A stretch of DNA of 64,000 nt from Tragulus kanchil (Eukaryota; Chordata; Mammalia; Artiodactyla; Tragulidae): assembly GCA_022376925.1 (NCBI GenBank), contig JAIOJX010000025.1, positions 137,971,301 through 138,035,300 of the forward strand, given 5' to 3'. Positions 24,642 through 34,351 of the stretch are shown piece after piece. The position numbers and the translations under genes are program-made. Below the pieces are notes generated by a model. It searched no databases and was not told the origin of the DNA. It saw nothing but the letters and a program-made list of their open reading frames with translations. The stretch's first letter is position 1. Each line of letters begins with the position of its first letter.

Positions 24642-24905
24642 GTATGGTGACAAAATCTTCCCGAGAACCCGGGCCTAAGCCTCTGACTTAGTGTAAAGCT
24701 TTTGACACGAAATCTGAGGGGCAGATGGTTTAGGGTTACATTATTAACTGTTTAGACAAGTTTCACTTACTAGCAAACATAATTTATATTGGTACTAAGA
24801 ACTTTTCCATTTTAATTTCTTCTGATTGACCATCAGTGGCTCTAGTTAACACCAAGATTTTTCTTTAGTGCTGTCCAGAGGACCTATAGCACATAAGGCT
24901 TTGCT

Positions 24906-25283
24906 AGACCAGTAGTTCCAAAACTTGAGCTTACATCAGAATCATCTAGAGGGCTTTTAAAAACACAGATTGCACTACAGATGCAAGAAAGAAGAAAAAA
25001 ATCCATCCTTGGGCTTTCTGTCTATCTTGATTGTGATAGCCCAGATTGAATGGAGGAATGCAGGTGAATTTTTTTTTTTTAAACAGGGAAAGTTTTTTGT
25101 ATCTCACAAGTAAACCTTGTGAGCAGTTAAAAAAAAAAAAAAAAAGTGAAAAAAACACAGATTGCTAGGTGCCACCCCCAGAATCAGTAGATCTGGTCTG
25201 AGGCCTTAGGATCTACATTTCTAACAGTTCCCAGGTGGTGCTGAGGCAGGACCACAGGGTGAGGACCACTGAGCTATAGTGTT
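24906..25283 (+). mobile_element. MER5A-type hAT-Charlie element, interrupted
   Basis: The outer parts read CAGTAGTTCCAAAACTTGAG, CATCAGAATCATCTAGAGGG and, at the other end, GTTCCCAGGTGGTGCTGAGG and GAGGACCACTGAG, the well-known MER5A pattern. It is broken at 24974-25150 by a short poly(A)-tailed insert. Confidence 0.85.
24974..25150 (+). mobile_element. Short poly(A)-tailed retro-insert of unknown source
   Basis: These 177 bases are flanked by a perfect 15-bp duplication AAAAACACAGATTGC (24959-24973, 25151-25165) and end in a run of about 17 A followed by GTGAA. The target TTTT/AAAA fits the L1 endonuclease. The body has an internal T-run at 25069-25080. I do not recognise the source transcript; it does not look like CHR or Bov SINE. 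Confidence 0.75.
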
Positions 25284-25433
25284 TCCCCCACCTCACCTTT
25301 CCTTTATAAAGCATATGAATAAACTAGTAAAACTTTGAGTTTTTCAAAACTGAAATATGGATACTGTATATAACATTAAACATCAGGAGCTCTTTTTCCC
25401 CATTAAATAAGTTGAGAAATGTTGGGATTTCAG

Positions 25434-25543
25434 GCCATGAGATGCTTCTGGCGGTCAAACAGCAGCAGCAGTGTTTCAGTGATTTGCGAGAGCATTTTGC
25501 CCGGAGACTGGCCAGTCACCTCAACAATGTTTTTGTTCAACAG
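25434..25543 (+). CDS. EXOC1: EXOC1 coding exon, residues ~322-358
   Basis: This 110-nt exon follows GGGATTTCAG and ends before GTAATT. It begins with two bases of the split Gly codon and ends in phase 0 at VFVQQ. It holds a run of four Gln codons followed by [17 protein letters not shown]. As I recall the human protein, it has GHDLL and RFSDLRELF where this reads GHEML and CFSDLREHF, so this short exon seems less conserved than its neighbours. Sequencing error at some of these sites cannot be excluded. Confidence 0.93.
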
Positions 25544-27431
25544 GTAATTTTATTTTATTATAATACTGGCATGTTCCTGCAACCTTAAATTAAATTCCCA
25601 CAGAAAAAATATTATAATGTACCTAATTGAAAGCACAGTATGTTCCATTATACATTTACTTGATTTTAATATTTTAAATATGTGTGTATTTCCTTATAGA
25701 TGTATTTTGGGGCTCAACAGACTTTTTAAGGAAAATGATTCCTTTTTAGCTGAAATTCCCTGAGTTTTGTGTAAGACAAATGAACTAACTCAATTGTAAA
25801 TTCTAGTTGATTTAATCATATAAAACCTTTGTATATTTATGTGGAAAGGGGTGTTATAATTAAGGTTGTGGCATTTATATTAATGTTAATAATATCATTA
25901 AGTGTACCTTAAGGGATTTGAATAGAAGGCATTTTAATATCTGGTATAATAAATTAGATTTTGTATATTTTTCATTTCTTTAATAGGGATTTGGGGCAAA
26001 AAAGAAAAGTTGAGGAACAATCTGTTCAAGAAATGCTATCTGAAATACTGGGCTCTTTGTTTTCACTTTGAGGAATGCTGAAAGCACTGTATTTACTGTA
26101 TTTTGTTTCTGATTAGTTTACTCAGGCCCTCCTTCAACTCTATAACAGGTCCTACTTTCTTTCGGTGCCTGTGAGTACATCAGCTTTGGCTCCAGCTTCT
26201 CAGATTCCTTTGTTTTTCCTGCAAAGTTTACTAAGCATAACAGCAGCAGAATCTTCATAGTTATAATTTACTGACTTAAGCTGCCTATTAACCATATTTG
26301 TAGCAGTTTTTTTAACGTCCCATAACAAAAAAGTTTATTTAGATCCAAAGGACATTTAATCTCATTCTGCTTGCCTTTCTTCCTGTCATTCTTTCCACTC
26401 CCTCACTCACTCCATTATTTAGAAGTCATTTGCCAAATGATTCAAGATGCATTCCAGTCATTTAGCTGGAATAGACGAGAGGCTGATTCTGTCCTCAAGT
26501 TGCTTACAGTGTAGTGAACTCGGGAGACAGGCGGTTAGACCAGGGGAGGGTATATGTTACGATAGTGGTACCACGGGAGGGTAAAGGAAAGCCACCTGGC
26601 TAAGCACGTGAGGGGGAAACAGGAGAAGACTCTCTTGACATTCCACTTGACTTAAAAAGCACCAAGGAAAAAGGAAACCTAGGAATCCCATAGGAAATAC
26701 TAATGCACATTTTTTTACACTCTTATTTCAATACTATCTATTTCTATACAATTCCCTAGTTTTTTAAGATAATCGTGTTGTCAGGGACATAGTCCACATT
26801 TAGATGGTACTGAAAATACCAGTCAGCAAATGATAATCCTTTCTGCACCATTAATTATTTGTTGTAATATGCTGTTATTTATAATCTCGCTTACTTGCCT
26901 TATAAACTAATGGCTTTGTTTAAAGTGAATGCTTCCTAGTTCTCAAAATCTAATATTCATTGTTACATGTGAGTAATGCATGTTAAAAACTAGAATGTTG
27001 CTACCCAGAATGTGCTGGAGCAGATGAAAGACAATGCCCAAGTACAGAAAAGAGATTTTCTGTGTTAAGTTAAATGTATGATGTCACCTAGCAAAGAGTT
27101 GGGAAACATGAGTGTTTCTACTCTTTGCTGTGGGACACACTAGCTGGGAAAATTTGATTACCACATTATGGTACATCTCTTTGTCAATCACCGGGTTTTC
27201 ATTGTGTGCTTCTTTTGTACTCACTGTCATACATGTGTAAGAGTAAGAAACAGCTCTCACCTTCAAGATGCTTGTGAAGGTGTATTAAAAGTAACGTACT
27301 TAAAATTCTACAGCAGTTACACAGGATACCTTGGAGACATTGCTGATTGAAGTTCCAGTGAATGTGTCAGTAAGCAAGAAACACATTTTTTTTTTTTTTG
27401 GTTTCCCAGTGCATAGAAAAGTTTACAAATA
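25544..27431. other. Intron, nothing recognised
   Basis: Apparently single-copy, with no young SINE. A stretch at 26440-26590 (GTCCTCAAGTTGCTTACAGT, GGGAGACAGGCGGTTAGACC) looks like an ancient interspersed repeat, but I cannot name it. Confidence 0.5.
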
Positions 27432-27445
27432 ACAGTATATTGTAG

Positions 27446-27749
27446 GGTTTCCCTGGTGGTCCAGTGGGTAAGGACACCGCCTTGCAGTGCAAGGCACCCT
27501 GGTTCGATCTTTGGCCTGGGAAGATCCCACGTGTCGCGAAGCAGCTGGACCAATGTGTCCAGTTACCGAGCCGGAGCTCTGGAGCGCATGCACCCAGAGC
27601 CGGTGCTCTGCGACAACAGAGGCCACCGCGATAGGACGCCCACACGGGCCAAAGAACAAAGACGGGTGAAAACAGATAAATGAAAGACCAGTAGAAGTGG
27701 CCCGCCTACCCCACTTCCTCCCCAACCTGCCCCCGGGGGGAAAAAAAAA
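27446..27749 (+). mobile_element. CHR-type SINE, long subfamily
   Basis: Target-site duplication ACAGTATATTGTAG at 27432-27445 and 27750-27763. C-rich tail CCCGCCTACCCCACTTCC precedes the A-run; TCTTT is absent in this copy. Confidence 0.92.
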
Positions 27750-27849
27750 ACAGTATATTGTAGCCTATTGTGTGCGATAGCATTATGTCTGACAAAAGAA
27801 GGTGCACACTTTGATTTGAAAAATATTACTAAAAATTGCTAACCACCAT

Positions 27850-28800
27850 CTGAGCCTTCAGTGGATCATAGTCTTTTTGCTGGTGAAGGGTCTTTCCTCG
27901 ATGTTTATGGTGCTGGGGGATGAAGGGAGTGGTTGCTGAAGATTGGGGTGACTACGGCAAATTTTTTTAAAAAGAGAACCATGAAGGTTGCTAAAATGCT
28001 TGAGTTTTCCTTTATCAAACAATTTCTCTGTAGCATGCAGTGCTGTTTGATAGCATTTTACCCACAGTAGAACTTCTTTCAAAATTGGAGTGACTCTTCT
28101 TAAATCCTGGCACTTGCTCTTATCAACTAAATTATGTATTGATAATAGTCTAAAGCCTTTTGTTATCATTTCAGTGTCTTCACAGCATCTTTAGCAGTAG
28201 TAGATTCCATATTAAGAGACCAGTTTCTTTGCTCATCCATAAAAAGCAACTTCTTATCCGTTAAAGTCCATTTGCTGAGATTATAACAATTCAGTCACAT
28301 CTTAGGCTGCACTTCTAGTTCTAGTTCTCCTACTATTTCAGCCACATCTATAGTTACTTCCTCTACTCAAGTCTTAACCCCTCACTCAAAGTCATTCGTG
28401 AGGACTGGAGTCAGCTTCTTCCAAGACTCCTGTTAATGCTGGTATTTTGACCCCTTCTCATGAATCACAACTGTTCTTTTTTTTTCTCTCTCTCTCTCTT
28501 TGGCCACTTCTATTGGTCTTTCATGTATTTATCTTTGTTCTTTGACCTTTGTGGGCCTCCCATTACAGTGGCCTCTGTCGCTACAGAGCACTGGCTCTGG
28601 GCACATGCGTGCCAGCGCTCCAGCTCAGCAGTTGGACACATCGGTCCAGCCACTCCGCGGCACATGGGATCTTCCCAGGCCAGGGATCGAACCGACGCCC
28701 CTTGCACTGCAAGGCGGTGTCCTTACCCACTGGACCACCAGGGAAGCCCCACAACTGTTCTTAATGGCGTCTAGAATGGCCAATCCTTTCTAAAAGGTTT
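27850..28800 (-). mobile_element. Tigger DNA transposon fragment (TcMar-Tigger)
   Basis: The minus strand encodes a decayed part of a Tigger-type DDE transposase C-terminal region, open for 103 codons at 27858-28169 (LVDKSKCQDLRR..., CYQTALHATEKLF). The + strand continues with the closely matching CTCATCCATAAAAAGCAACT and CTCCTGTTAATGCTGGTATT. A CHR SINE splits it at 28478, and Tigger resumes at 28762. It is a fossil with no function expected. Confidence 0.8.
28478..28749 (-). mobile_element. CHR-type SINE inserted in Tigger
   Basis: Target-site duplication CACAACTGTTCT at 28466-28477 and 28750-28761 lies inside the Tigger sequence. A TC-rich run (28484-28500) replaces the usual tail. Confidence 0.92.
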
Positions 28801-29041
28801 TCGGTTACTGTTACTAATTTATTTATCTATAATAAGAAACTTTAAACAATGTCTTTATTTTTTAAATATATAAAGAGTAAAATTCTTAGCACAGTTGAGT
28901 CCTAGATATAATAATTATCTATATTATTGATTGAATTAAACAGTTTAAGTATTTGATTTTTCTGCTTCCTGTAGGTATTTTGGAACCAGTTTCTCTAAAC
29001 TCTTTCTGTTAACAGTAATAACATTTAATCTGTCTTAACAG

Positions 29042-29209
29042 TTTGAAGGTGATGATGTTCTTTATATCAGTGAATTTTCAGATGATGGTGATCTTAAAAT
29101 GCTGTTTGAATTGCAAAAGAAAGCTTTGACTAGTAATACACATGAAAGGGCTTTGAAAACTGTAAAATCCTCTATAAATGTTAATTCTTCCATTTTTCGG
29201 GAGAGATGA
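29042..29209 (+). other. Candidate cryptic or alternative terminal exon in the EXOC1 intron
   Basis: After a fair acceptor (pyrimidine-rich, ending TTAACAG) an open frame of 55 codons runs to TGA. It starts in phase 0, the phase in which the preceding exon (ending 25543) leaves. An in-frame TAA sits directly before the acceptor, so the frame opens only at the splice site. AATAAA motifs lie at 29382 and 29407. I do not recognise the product (FEGDDVLYISEF...). Chance is a real alternative in AT-rich DNA, and I know of no such isoform. A copy is present at about 30120 through duplication. Confidence 0.25.
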
Positions 29210-29654
29210 AGGTTTTTAACTGAAGAGATTTCCTGATATTAAGTTAAATAATACAACTTAACATGTAATAGCCTGAGTAAATAGTTGTAGAAGAACATAA
29301 ACCATGATTTTGAGTCTTGAATCATTGAAAAAAAATAATGAGGAAGATTGGGATATTGAAAATATATCTAATATTATTACTAATAAAAGAATATTTGAAA
29401 AACATTAATAAACTATAACAGGTTTCTCAAATACTCTTTTAGTCAGTGTAACTAAGACACACTATTTGGAGATATTAGCAGACTTAAAACTATAATCTCT
29501 ATGCATAGTATCTAATATCTGTGATTCAGTGGAAGCTTAGTCATCTTTCTGAGGTGGCCACTAGGAAACGTATCTGAAATGTTACGTTCATATTGACCTT
29601 TGGCAGTTTTTGAGTCTGGTTAAAATGATTTTGTTTGGTATGTTTTAAAAAGAA

Positions 29655-29790
29655 AACCAAAGTGAGACTCAGAAGACTAAGGTTCAGGTTCTAACCTTCC
29701 TTTTGCATGACTGTGTAAATCACTTAACTCTTTGAGTTTCAATTGTTCTTCAGTTTATTCTGTTACATCAGGGGATCTTCTAGATCTGTG
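29655..29790 (+). mobile_element. MIR-like fragment (further copies in D10 and D11)
   Basis: Wording GGTTCAGGTTCTAACCTTCC, then TGTAAATCACTTAACTCTTT and GAGTTTCAATTGTTC fits a diverged MIR. Family call is by eye. Confidence 0.55.
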
Positions 29791-31018
29791 TACTCTAAAA
29801 CAAAACTCAGGATGCATCATCTCTCTCAGGCTGTTTGAAAACTTACTAATTTATATATGTGATGTCAAGGATTAAAAACAAAACCATATAGTTGCTTGTT
29901 TAACAAATTAATGAAAAATTAAAATTACATTTTTATTAGGGGTTATCCTGGAAAGTGCTTCTTCCCAGGTGGCTTTGGAAATAAAGAATCCACCTGCAAT
30001 GCAGGAGACATGGGTTCAATCCCAGGGTGAAAAGATATCCTGGAGAATGGAATATGAGCTAATCCCATTTCTCTAAACTCTTTCTGTTAACAGTAATAAC
30101 ATTTAATCTGTCTTAACAGTTTGAAGGTGATGATGTTCTTTATATCAGTGAATTTTCAGATGATGGTGATCTTAAAATGCTGTTTGAATTGCAAAAGAAA
30201 GCTTTGACTAGTAATACACATGAAAGGGCTTTGAAAACTGTAAAATCCTCTATAAATGTTAATTCTTCCATTTTTCGGGAGAGATGAAGGTTTTTAACTG
30301 AAGAGATTTCCTGATATTAAGTTAAATAATACAACTTAACATGTAATAGCCTGAGTAAATAGTTGTAGAAGAACATAAACCATGATTTTGAGTCTTGAAT
30401 CATTGAAAAAAAATAATGAGGAAGATTGGGATATTGAAAATATATCTAATATTATTACTAATAAAAGAATATTTGAAAAACATTAATAAACTATAACAGG
30501 TTTCTCAAATACTCTTTTAGTCAGTGTAACTAAGACACACTATTTGGAGATATTAGCAGACTTAAAACTATAATCTCTATGCATAGTATCTAATATCTGT
30601 GATTCAGTGGAAGCTTAGTCATCTTTCTGAGGTGGCCACTAGGAAACGTATCTGAAATGTTACGTTCATATTGACCTTTGGCAGTTTTGAGTCTGGTTAA
30701 AATGATTTTGTTTGGTATGTTTTAAAAAGAAAACCAAAGTGAGACTCAGAAGACTAAGGTTCAGGTTCTAACCTTCCTTTTGCATGACTGTGTAAATCAC
30801 TTAACTCTTTGAGTTTCAATTGTTCTTCAGTTTATTCTGTTACATCAGGGGATCTTCTAGATCTGTGTACTCTAAAACAAAACTCAGGATGCATCATCTC
30901 TCTCAGGCTGTTTGAAAACTTACTAATTTATATATGTGATGTCAAGGATTAAAAACAAAACCATATAGTTGCTTGTTTAACAAATTAATGAAAAAATTAA
31001 AATTACATTTTTATTAGG

Positions 31019-31255
31019 GGTTATCCTGGAAAGTGCTTCTTCCCAGGTGGCTTTGGAAATAAAGAATCCACCTGCAATGCAGGAGACATGGGTTCAATCC
31101 CAGGGTGAAAAAGATATCCTGGAGAAGGAATTGGTAACCTACTCCAGTATTCTTGCCTGGAGAATCCCATGGACAGAGAACTCTGGTGGACTGCAGTCCA
31201 TGGGGTGGCAAAAAAATTCAAACATGACCCAGAAACTGAGCACCGAGCCCTATCC
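31019..31255 (+). mobile_element. Bov-tA SINE (also truncated at 29941-30047 and complete at 32109-32345)
   Basis: It contains CTTCCCAGGTGGCTTTGG, CCACCTGCAATGCAGGAGAC, GGTTCAATCCC, CCAGTATTCTTGCCTGGAGA and GGACTGCAGTCCATGGGGT. One insertion appears three times because D10 and D11 overlap here. Confidence 0.9.
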
Positions 31256-31752
31256 TGGAAAACCCAGAATATAGTCATCTGTAGTCCTTCCTAGTTCTGA
31301 AATTCTGTTTTCCATGTATTTTCATCTGTTATTTTAAATATTATAGACTCTAATGGAAATATCATAGATGTGGATAAGTTGTTTTGAATGACTTCCCAGT
31401 TTGGTGTTTCTTTAAAAATACAGCTTATATCATGATATTTATTTGCTTAGTAAATTATAAAATGATATGGAAGAGGTAAGCTTGATTAAAATATTCATTC
31501 TCAACTCCTTTAGAAAATAAAATAAGTAGTCGGTTTATCAGGGAGCCATTCTTGTGTGTTTATGACTATTTTATGGTTGTGTTCAGTTTGTATACACAGG
31601 ATGATAAAAGAAGACAAGTAAGTGCTCGGTTCTTAGATTTCTATGTTCTGTTGGTTTTGCTTGGCTTCATTTGATCATTGTTTAGAATTTTTAGTTACAA
31701 GAAGTTTCTTTATACTGTCAATGACATTTATTTACTTATTTACTCACTCTAG

Positions 31753-31869
31753 GGTCATGATCAGAGTTCAACTCTTGCTCAGCACTCTGTGGAACTGACT
31801 TTGCCTAATCATCATCCGTTTCATCGAGACTTACTCCGATATGCCAAGCTGATGGAGTGGCTGAAGAGT
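31753..31869 (+). pseudogene. EXOC1: Truncated copy of EXOC1 exon 32843-32992
   Basis: The first 117 bases of the exon are present with the acceptor, then the sequence changes abruptly after CTGAAGAGT into 51 bases of unrelated filler. Read on, the frame stops after four codons (QKI then TGA), and there is no donor. The break coincides with the end of copy 1 of the duplication 30831-32959. It is probably a contig-end artefact. Confidence 0.85.
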
Positions 31870-32842
31870 CAAAAAATCTGATGAGAACATGATTCACTAA
31901 CTTTTTGTTTCTTATTTTAGTTTATTTCTGTTACATCAGGGATCTTCTAGATCTGTGTACTCTAAAACAAAACTCAGGATGCATCATCTCTCTCAGGCTG
32001 TTTGAAAACTTACTAATTTATATATGTGATGTCAAGGATTAAAAACAAAACCATATAGTTGCTTGTTTAACAAATTAATGAAAAAATTAAAATTACATTT
32101 TTATTAGGGGTTATCCTGGAAAGTGCTTCTTCCCAGGTGGCTTTGGAAATAAAGAATCCACCTGCAATGCAGGAGACATGGGTTCAATCCCAGGGTGAAA
32201 AAGATATCCTGGAGAAGGAATTGGTAACCTACTCCAGTATTCTTGCCTGGAGAATCCCATGGACAGAGAACTCTGGTGGACTGCAGTCCATGGGGTGGCA
32301 AAAAAATTCAAACATGACCCAGAAACTGAGCACCGAGCCCTATCCTGGAAAACCCAGAATATAGTCATCTGTAGTCCTTCCTAGTTCTGAAATTCTGTTT
32401 TCCATGTATTTTCATCTGTTATTTTAAATATTATAGACTCTAATGGAAATATCATAGATGTGGATAAGTTGTTTTGAATGACTTCCCAGTTTGGTGTTTC
32501 TTTAAAAATACAGCTTATATCATGATATTTATTTGCTTAGTAAATTATAAAATGATATGGAAGAGGTAAGCTTGATTAAAATATTCATTCTCAACTCCTT
32601 TAGAAAATAAAATAAGTAGTCGGTTTATCAGGGAGCCATTCTTGTGTGTTTATGACTATTTTATGGTTGTGTTCAGTTTGTATACACAGGATGATAAAAG
32701 AAGACAAGTAAGTGCTCGGTTCTTAGATTTCTATGTTCTGTTGGTTTTGCTTGGCTTCATTTGATCATTGTTTAGAATTTTTAGTTACAAGAAGTTTCTT
32801 TATACTGTCAATGACATTTATTTACTTATTTACTCACTCTAG

Positions 32843-32992
32843 GGTCATGATCAGAGTTCAACTCTTGCTCAGCACTCTGTGGAACTGACTTTGCCTAATC
32901 ATCATCCGTTTCATCGAGACTTACTCCGATATGCCAAGCTGATGGAGTGGCTGAAGAGTACTGATTATGGAAAGTATGAGGGACTAACAAAG
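32843..32992 (+). CDS. EXOC1: EXOC1 coding exon, residues ~359-408
   Basis: This 150-nt exon is phase 0 at both ends, with acceptor TCACTCTAG and donor GTATAG. It encodes 50 residues from GHDQSST to GLTK, including the helical segment [19 protein letters not shown]. It is the complete copy; a truncated one lies at 31753. It is part of the helical body of Sec3. Confidence 0.96.
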
Positions 32993-33220
32993 GTATAGAC
33001 TTGACATCAGTTACTCACTGAATATAGAGCATAATCTTTTAGAATTGAAAGTCATGTGTTCAGTTCCCCAAATGACATTTGAAACCTTATTGTATATTCT
33101 TAAAAAAGCAGCAGGTCATTGAATTTCTGAGTGCTCATTAGCCAGGAAGAACATTTATTTCATTTTCTTGGATGGAGAAGAACTAGATTTTGAATTTCAC
33201 TATAGTATTAGACCATACTG

Positions 33221-33530
33221 GGCTTCCCTGGTGGTCCAGTGGGTAAGGACACCGCCTTGCAGTGCAAGGGGCGTCGGTTCGATCCCTGGCCTGGGAAGAT
33301 CCCACGTGCCGCAGAGCGGCTGGACCGGTGTGTCTAATTACCGAGCCGGAGCTCTGCAGCGACAGAGGCCACCACGATGGGAGGCCCACATGGGCCAGAG
33401 AACAAAGATGGATGAAAATGGACAAATGAAAGACCAATAGAAGTGGCCCGCCTGCTCCCCTACCTCCCCACCCTACCCTCCTCAAATAAATAAATAAATC
33501 TTTTTTAAAAAAAGTTAAAAAAAAAAAATT
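33221..33530 (+). mobile_element. CHR-type SINE, long subfamily with internal deletion
   Basis: Head GGCTTCCCTGGTGGTCC, B box GGTTCGATCCC, C-rich tail and AAATAAATAAATC(T)n end. The duplicated target ACCATACTG is at 33212-33220 and 33533-33541. About 40 bases after GAGCTCTG are missing relative to other copies. Confidence 0.88.
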
Positions 33531-33639
33531 ACACCATACTGTAGCCTGAAGCATCATTCAGTTTGGTTAAGCATCATTCAGTTACAGTTCAGCTATAATT
33601 ATTGACTGAGTTTCTTTATGTGCAGTATAGAAATGAGGG

Positions 33640-33975
33640 AAGGCTTCCCCTGGTGGTCCAGTGGGTGGGGACACCACCTTGCAGTGCAGGGGGCGCCGGT
33701 TCGAGCCCTGGCCTGGGAAGATCCTACGTGCAGCGGAGCGGCTAGACCAATGTGTCCAGTTGCCGAGCCAGAGCTCTGGAGCGCACGCACCCGGAGCCGG
33801 TGCTCTGCAACGACAGACGCCACCGCGATGGGAGGCCCACAGGAGCCAAAGAACAGAGACGGATGAAAACGGAGAAATGAGAGACCAATAGAAGTAGCCT
33901 GCCGGCTCCCCTCCCTCCCCAACCCGACCCCCGCCAAAAATAAATAAATAAATAAATCTTTAAAAAAAAAAAAAA
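33640..33975 (+). mobile_element. CHR-type SINE, long subfamily
   Basis: A second insertion in the same orientation, about 110 bp after the previous one. It has A box, B box GGTTCGAGCCC, C-rich tail GACCCCCGCC and AAATAAAT units ending in TCTTTAAA. Confidence 0.9.
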
Positions 33976-34245
33976 GTATGTGAAAGGTAATATGTCAGAG
34001 GGAAAATGTGAATGTGATTCTATTCAACTTCATATTTTTATATTTTTAAATTGTTAATGTTATGATGCCGGTTCATTTCTTTTTAAAGACAGAAAATAGC
34101 CCTCTTGTGTCTTAGGAAATGCATCAAAATTTTAAGACCACAAAATTCAGAGCAAGCACTGAGGATATGCGGGAGGAGAGAGATTCAGAAATGGAAATTT
34201 TTATGCTTGTTTTTTTTATAAGTATGTATTATGTTTATTTTTAAG

Positions 34246-34351
34246 AACTACATGGATTATTTATCACGACTCTATGAGAGAGAAATTAAAGATTTCTTTG
34301 AAGTTGCAAAGATCAAGATGACTGGCACAACTAAAGAAGGCAAGAAGTTTG
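34246..34351 (+). CDS. EXOC1: EXOC1 coding exon, residues ~409-443
   Basis: This 106-nt exon follows ATTTTTAAG and ends before GTAAGC. It is phase 0 at entry ([11 protein letters not shown]) and leaves one base of a split codon. That base can join either to the 45-nt alternative exon (41018) or directly to the exon at 43466, both of which accept phase 1. The end reads TTKEGKKF, where I recall Ser in place of Gly in human. Confidence 0.95.

Larger units (their letters stand above)
28990..31126 (+). repeat. Tandem duplication D10 (28990-30047 / 30068-31126)
   Basis: Offset 1078 bp with about 20 bases of filler. It contains the candidate cryptic exon, a MIR-like segment and the head of a Bov-tA SINE, which is cut off in copy 1. 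Confidence 0.94.
30831..32959 (+). repeat. EXOC1: Tandem duplication D11 (30831-31869 / 31921-32959), cuts an exon
   Basis: Offset 1090 bp with 51 bases of filler (31870-31920). Copy 1 ends inside the EXOC1 exon. It overlaps D10, so about 300 bp around the MIR/Bov-tA border occur three times in part. Confidence 0.95.

Noticed and set aside
24947..25158. Minus-strand ORF of 70 codons rich in Phe and Lys
   Set aside because: It comes from A and T runs in the retro-insert and MER5A.
27858..28169. Minus-strand ORF of 103 codons as a possible gene
   Set aside because: It matches the C-terminal part of a Tigger transposase by eye, with no start context, broken surroundings and a SINE insertion nearby.
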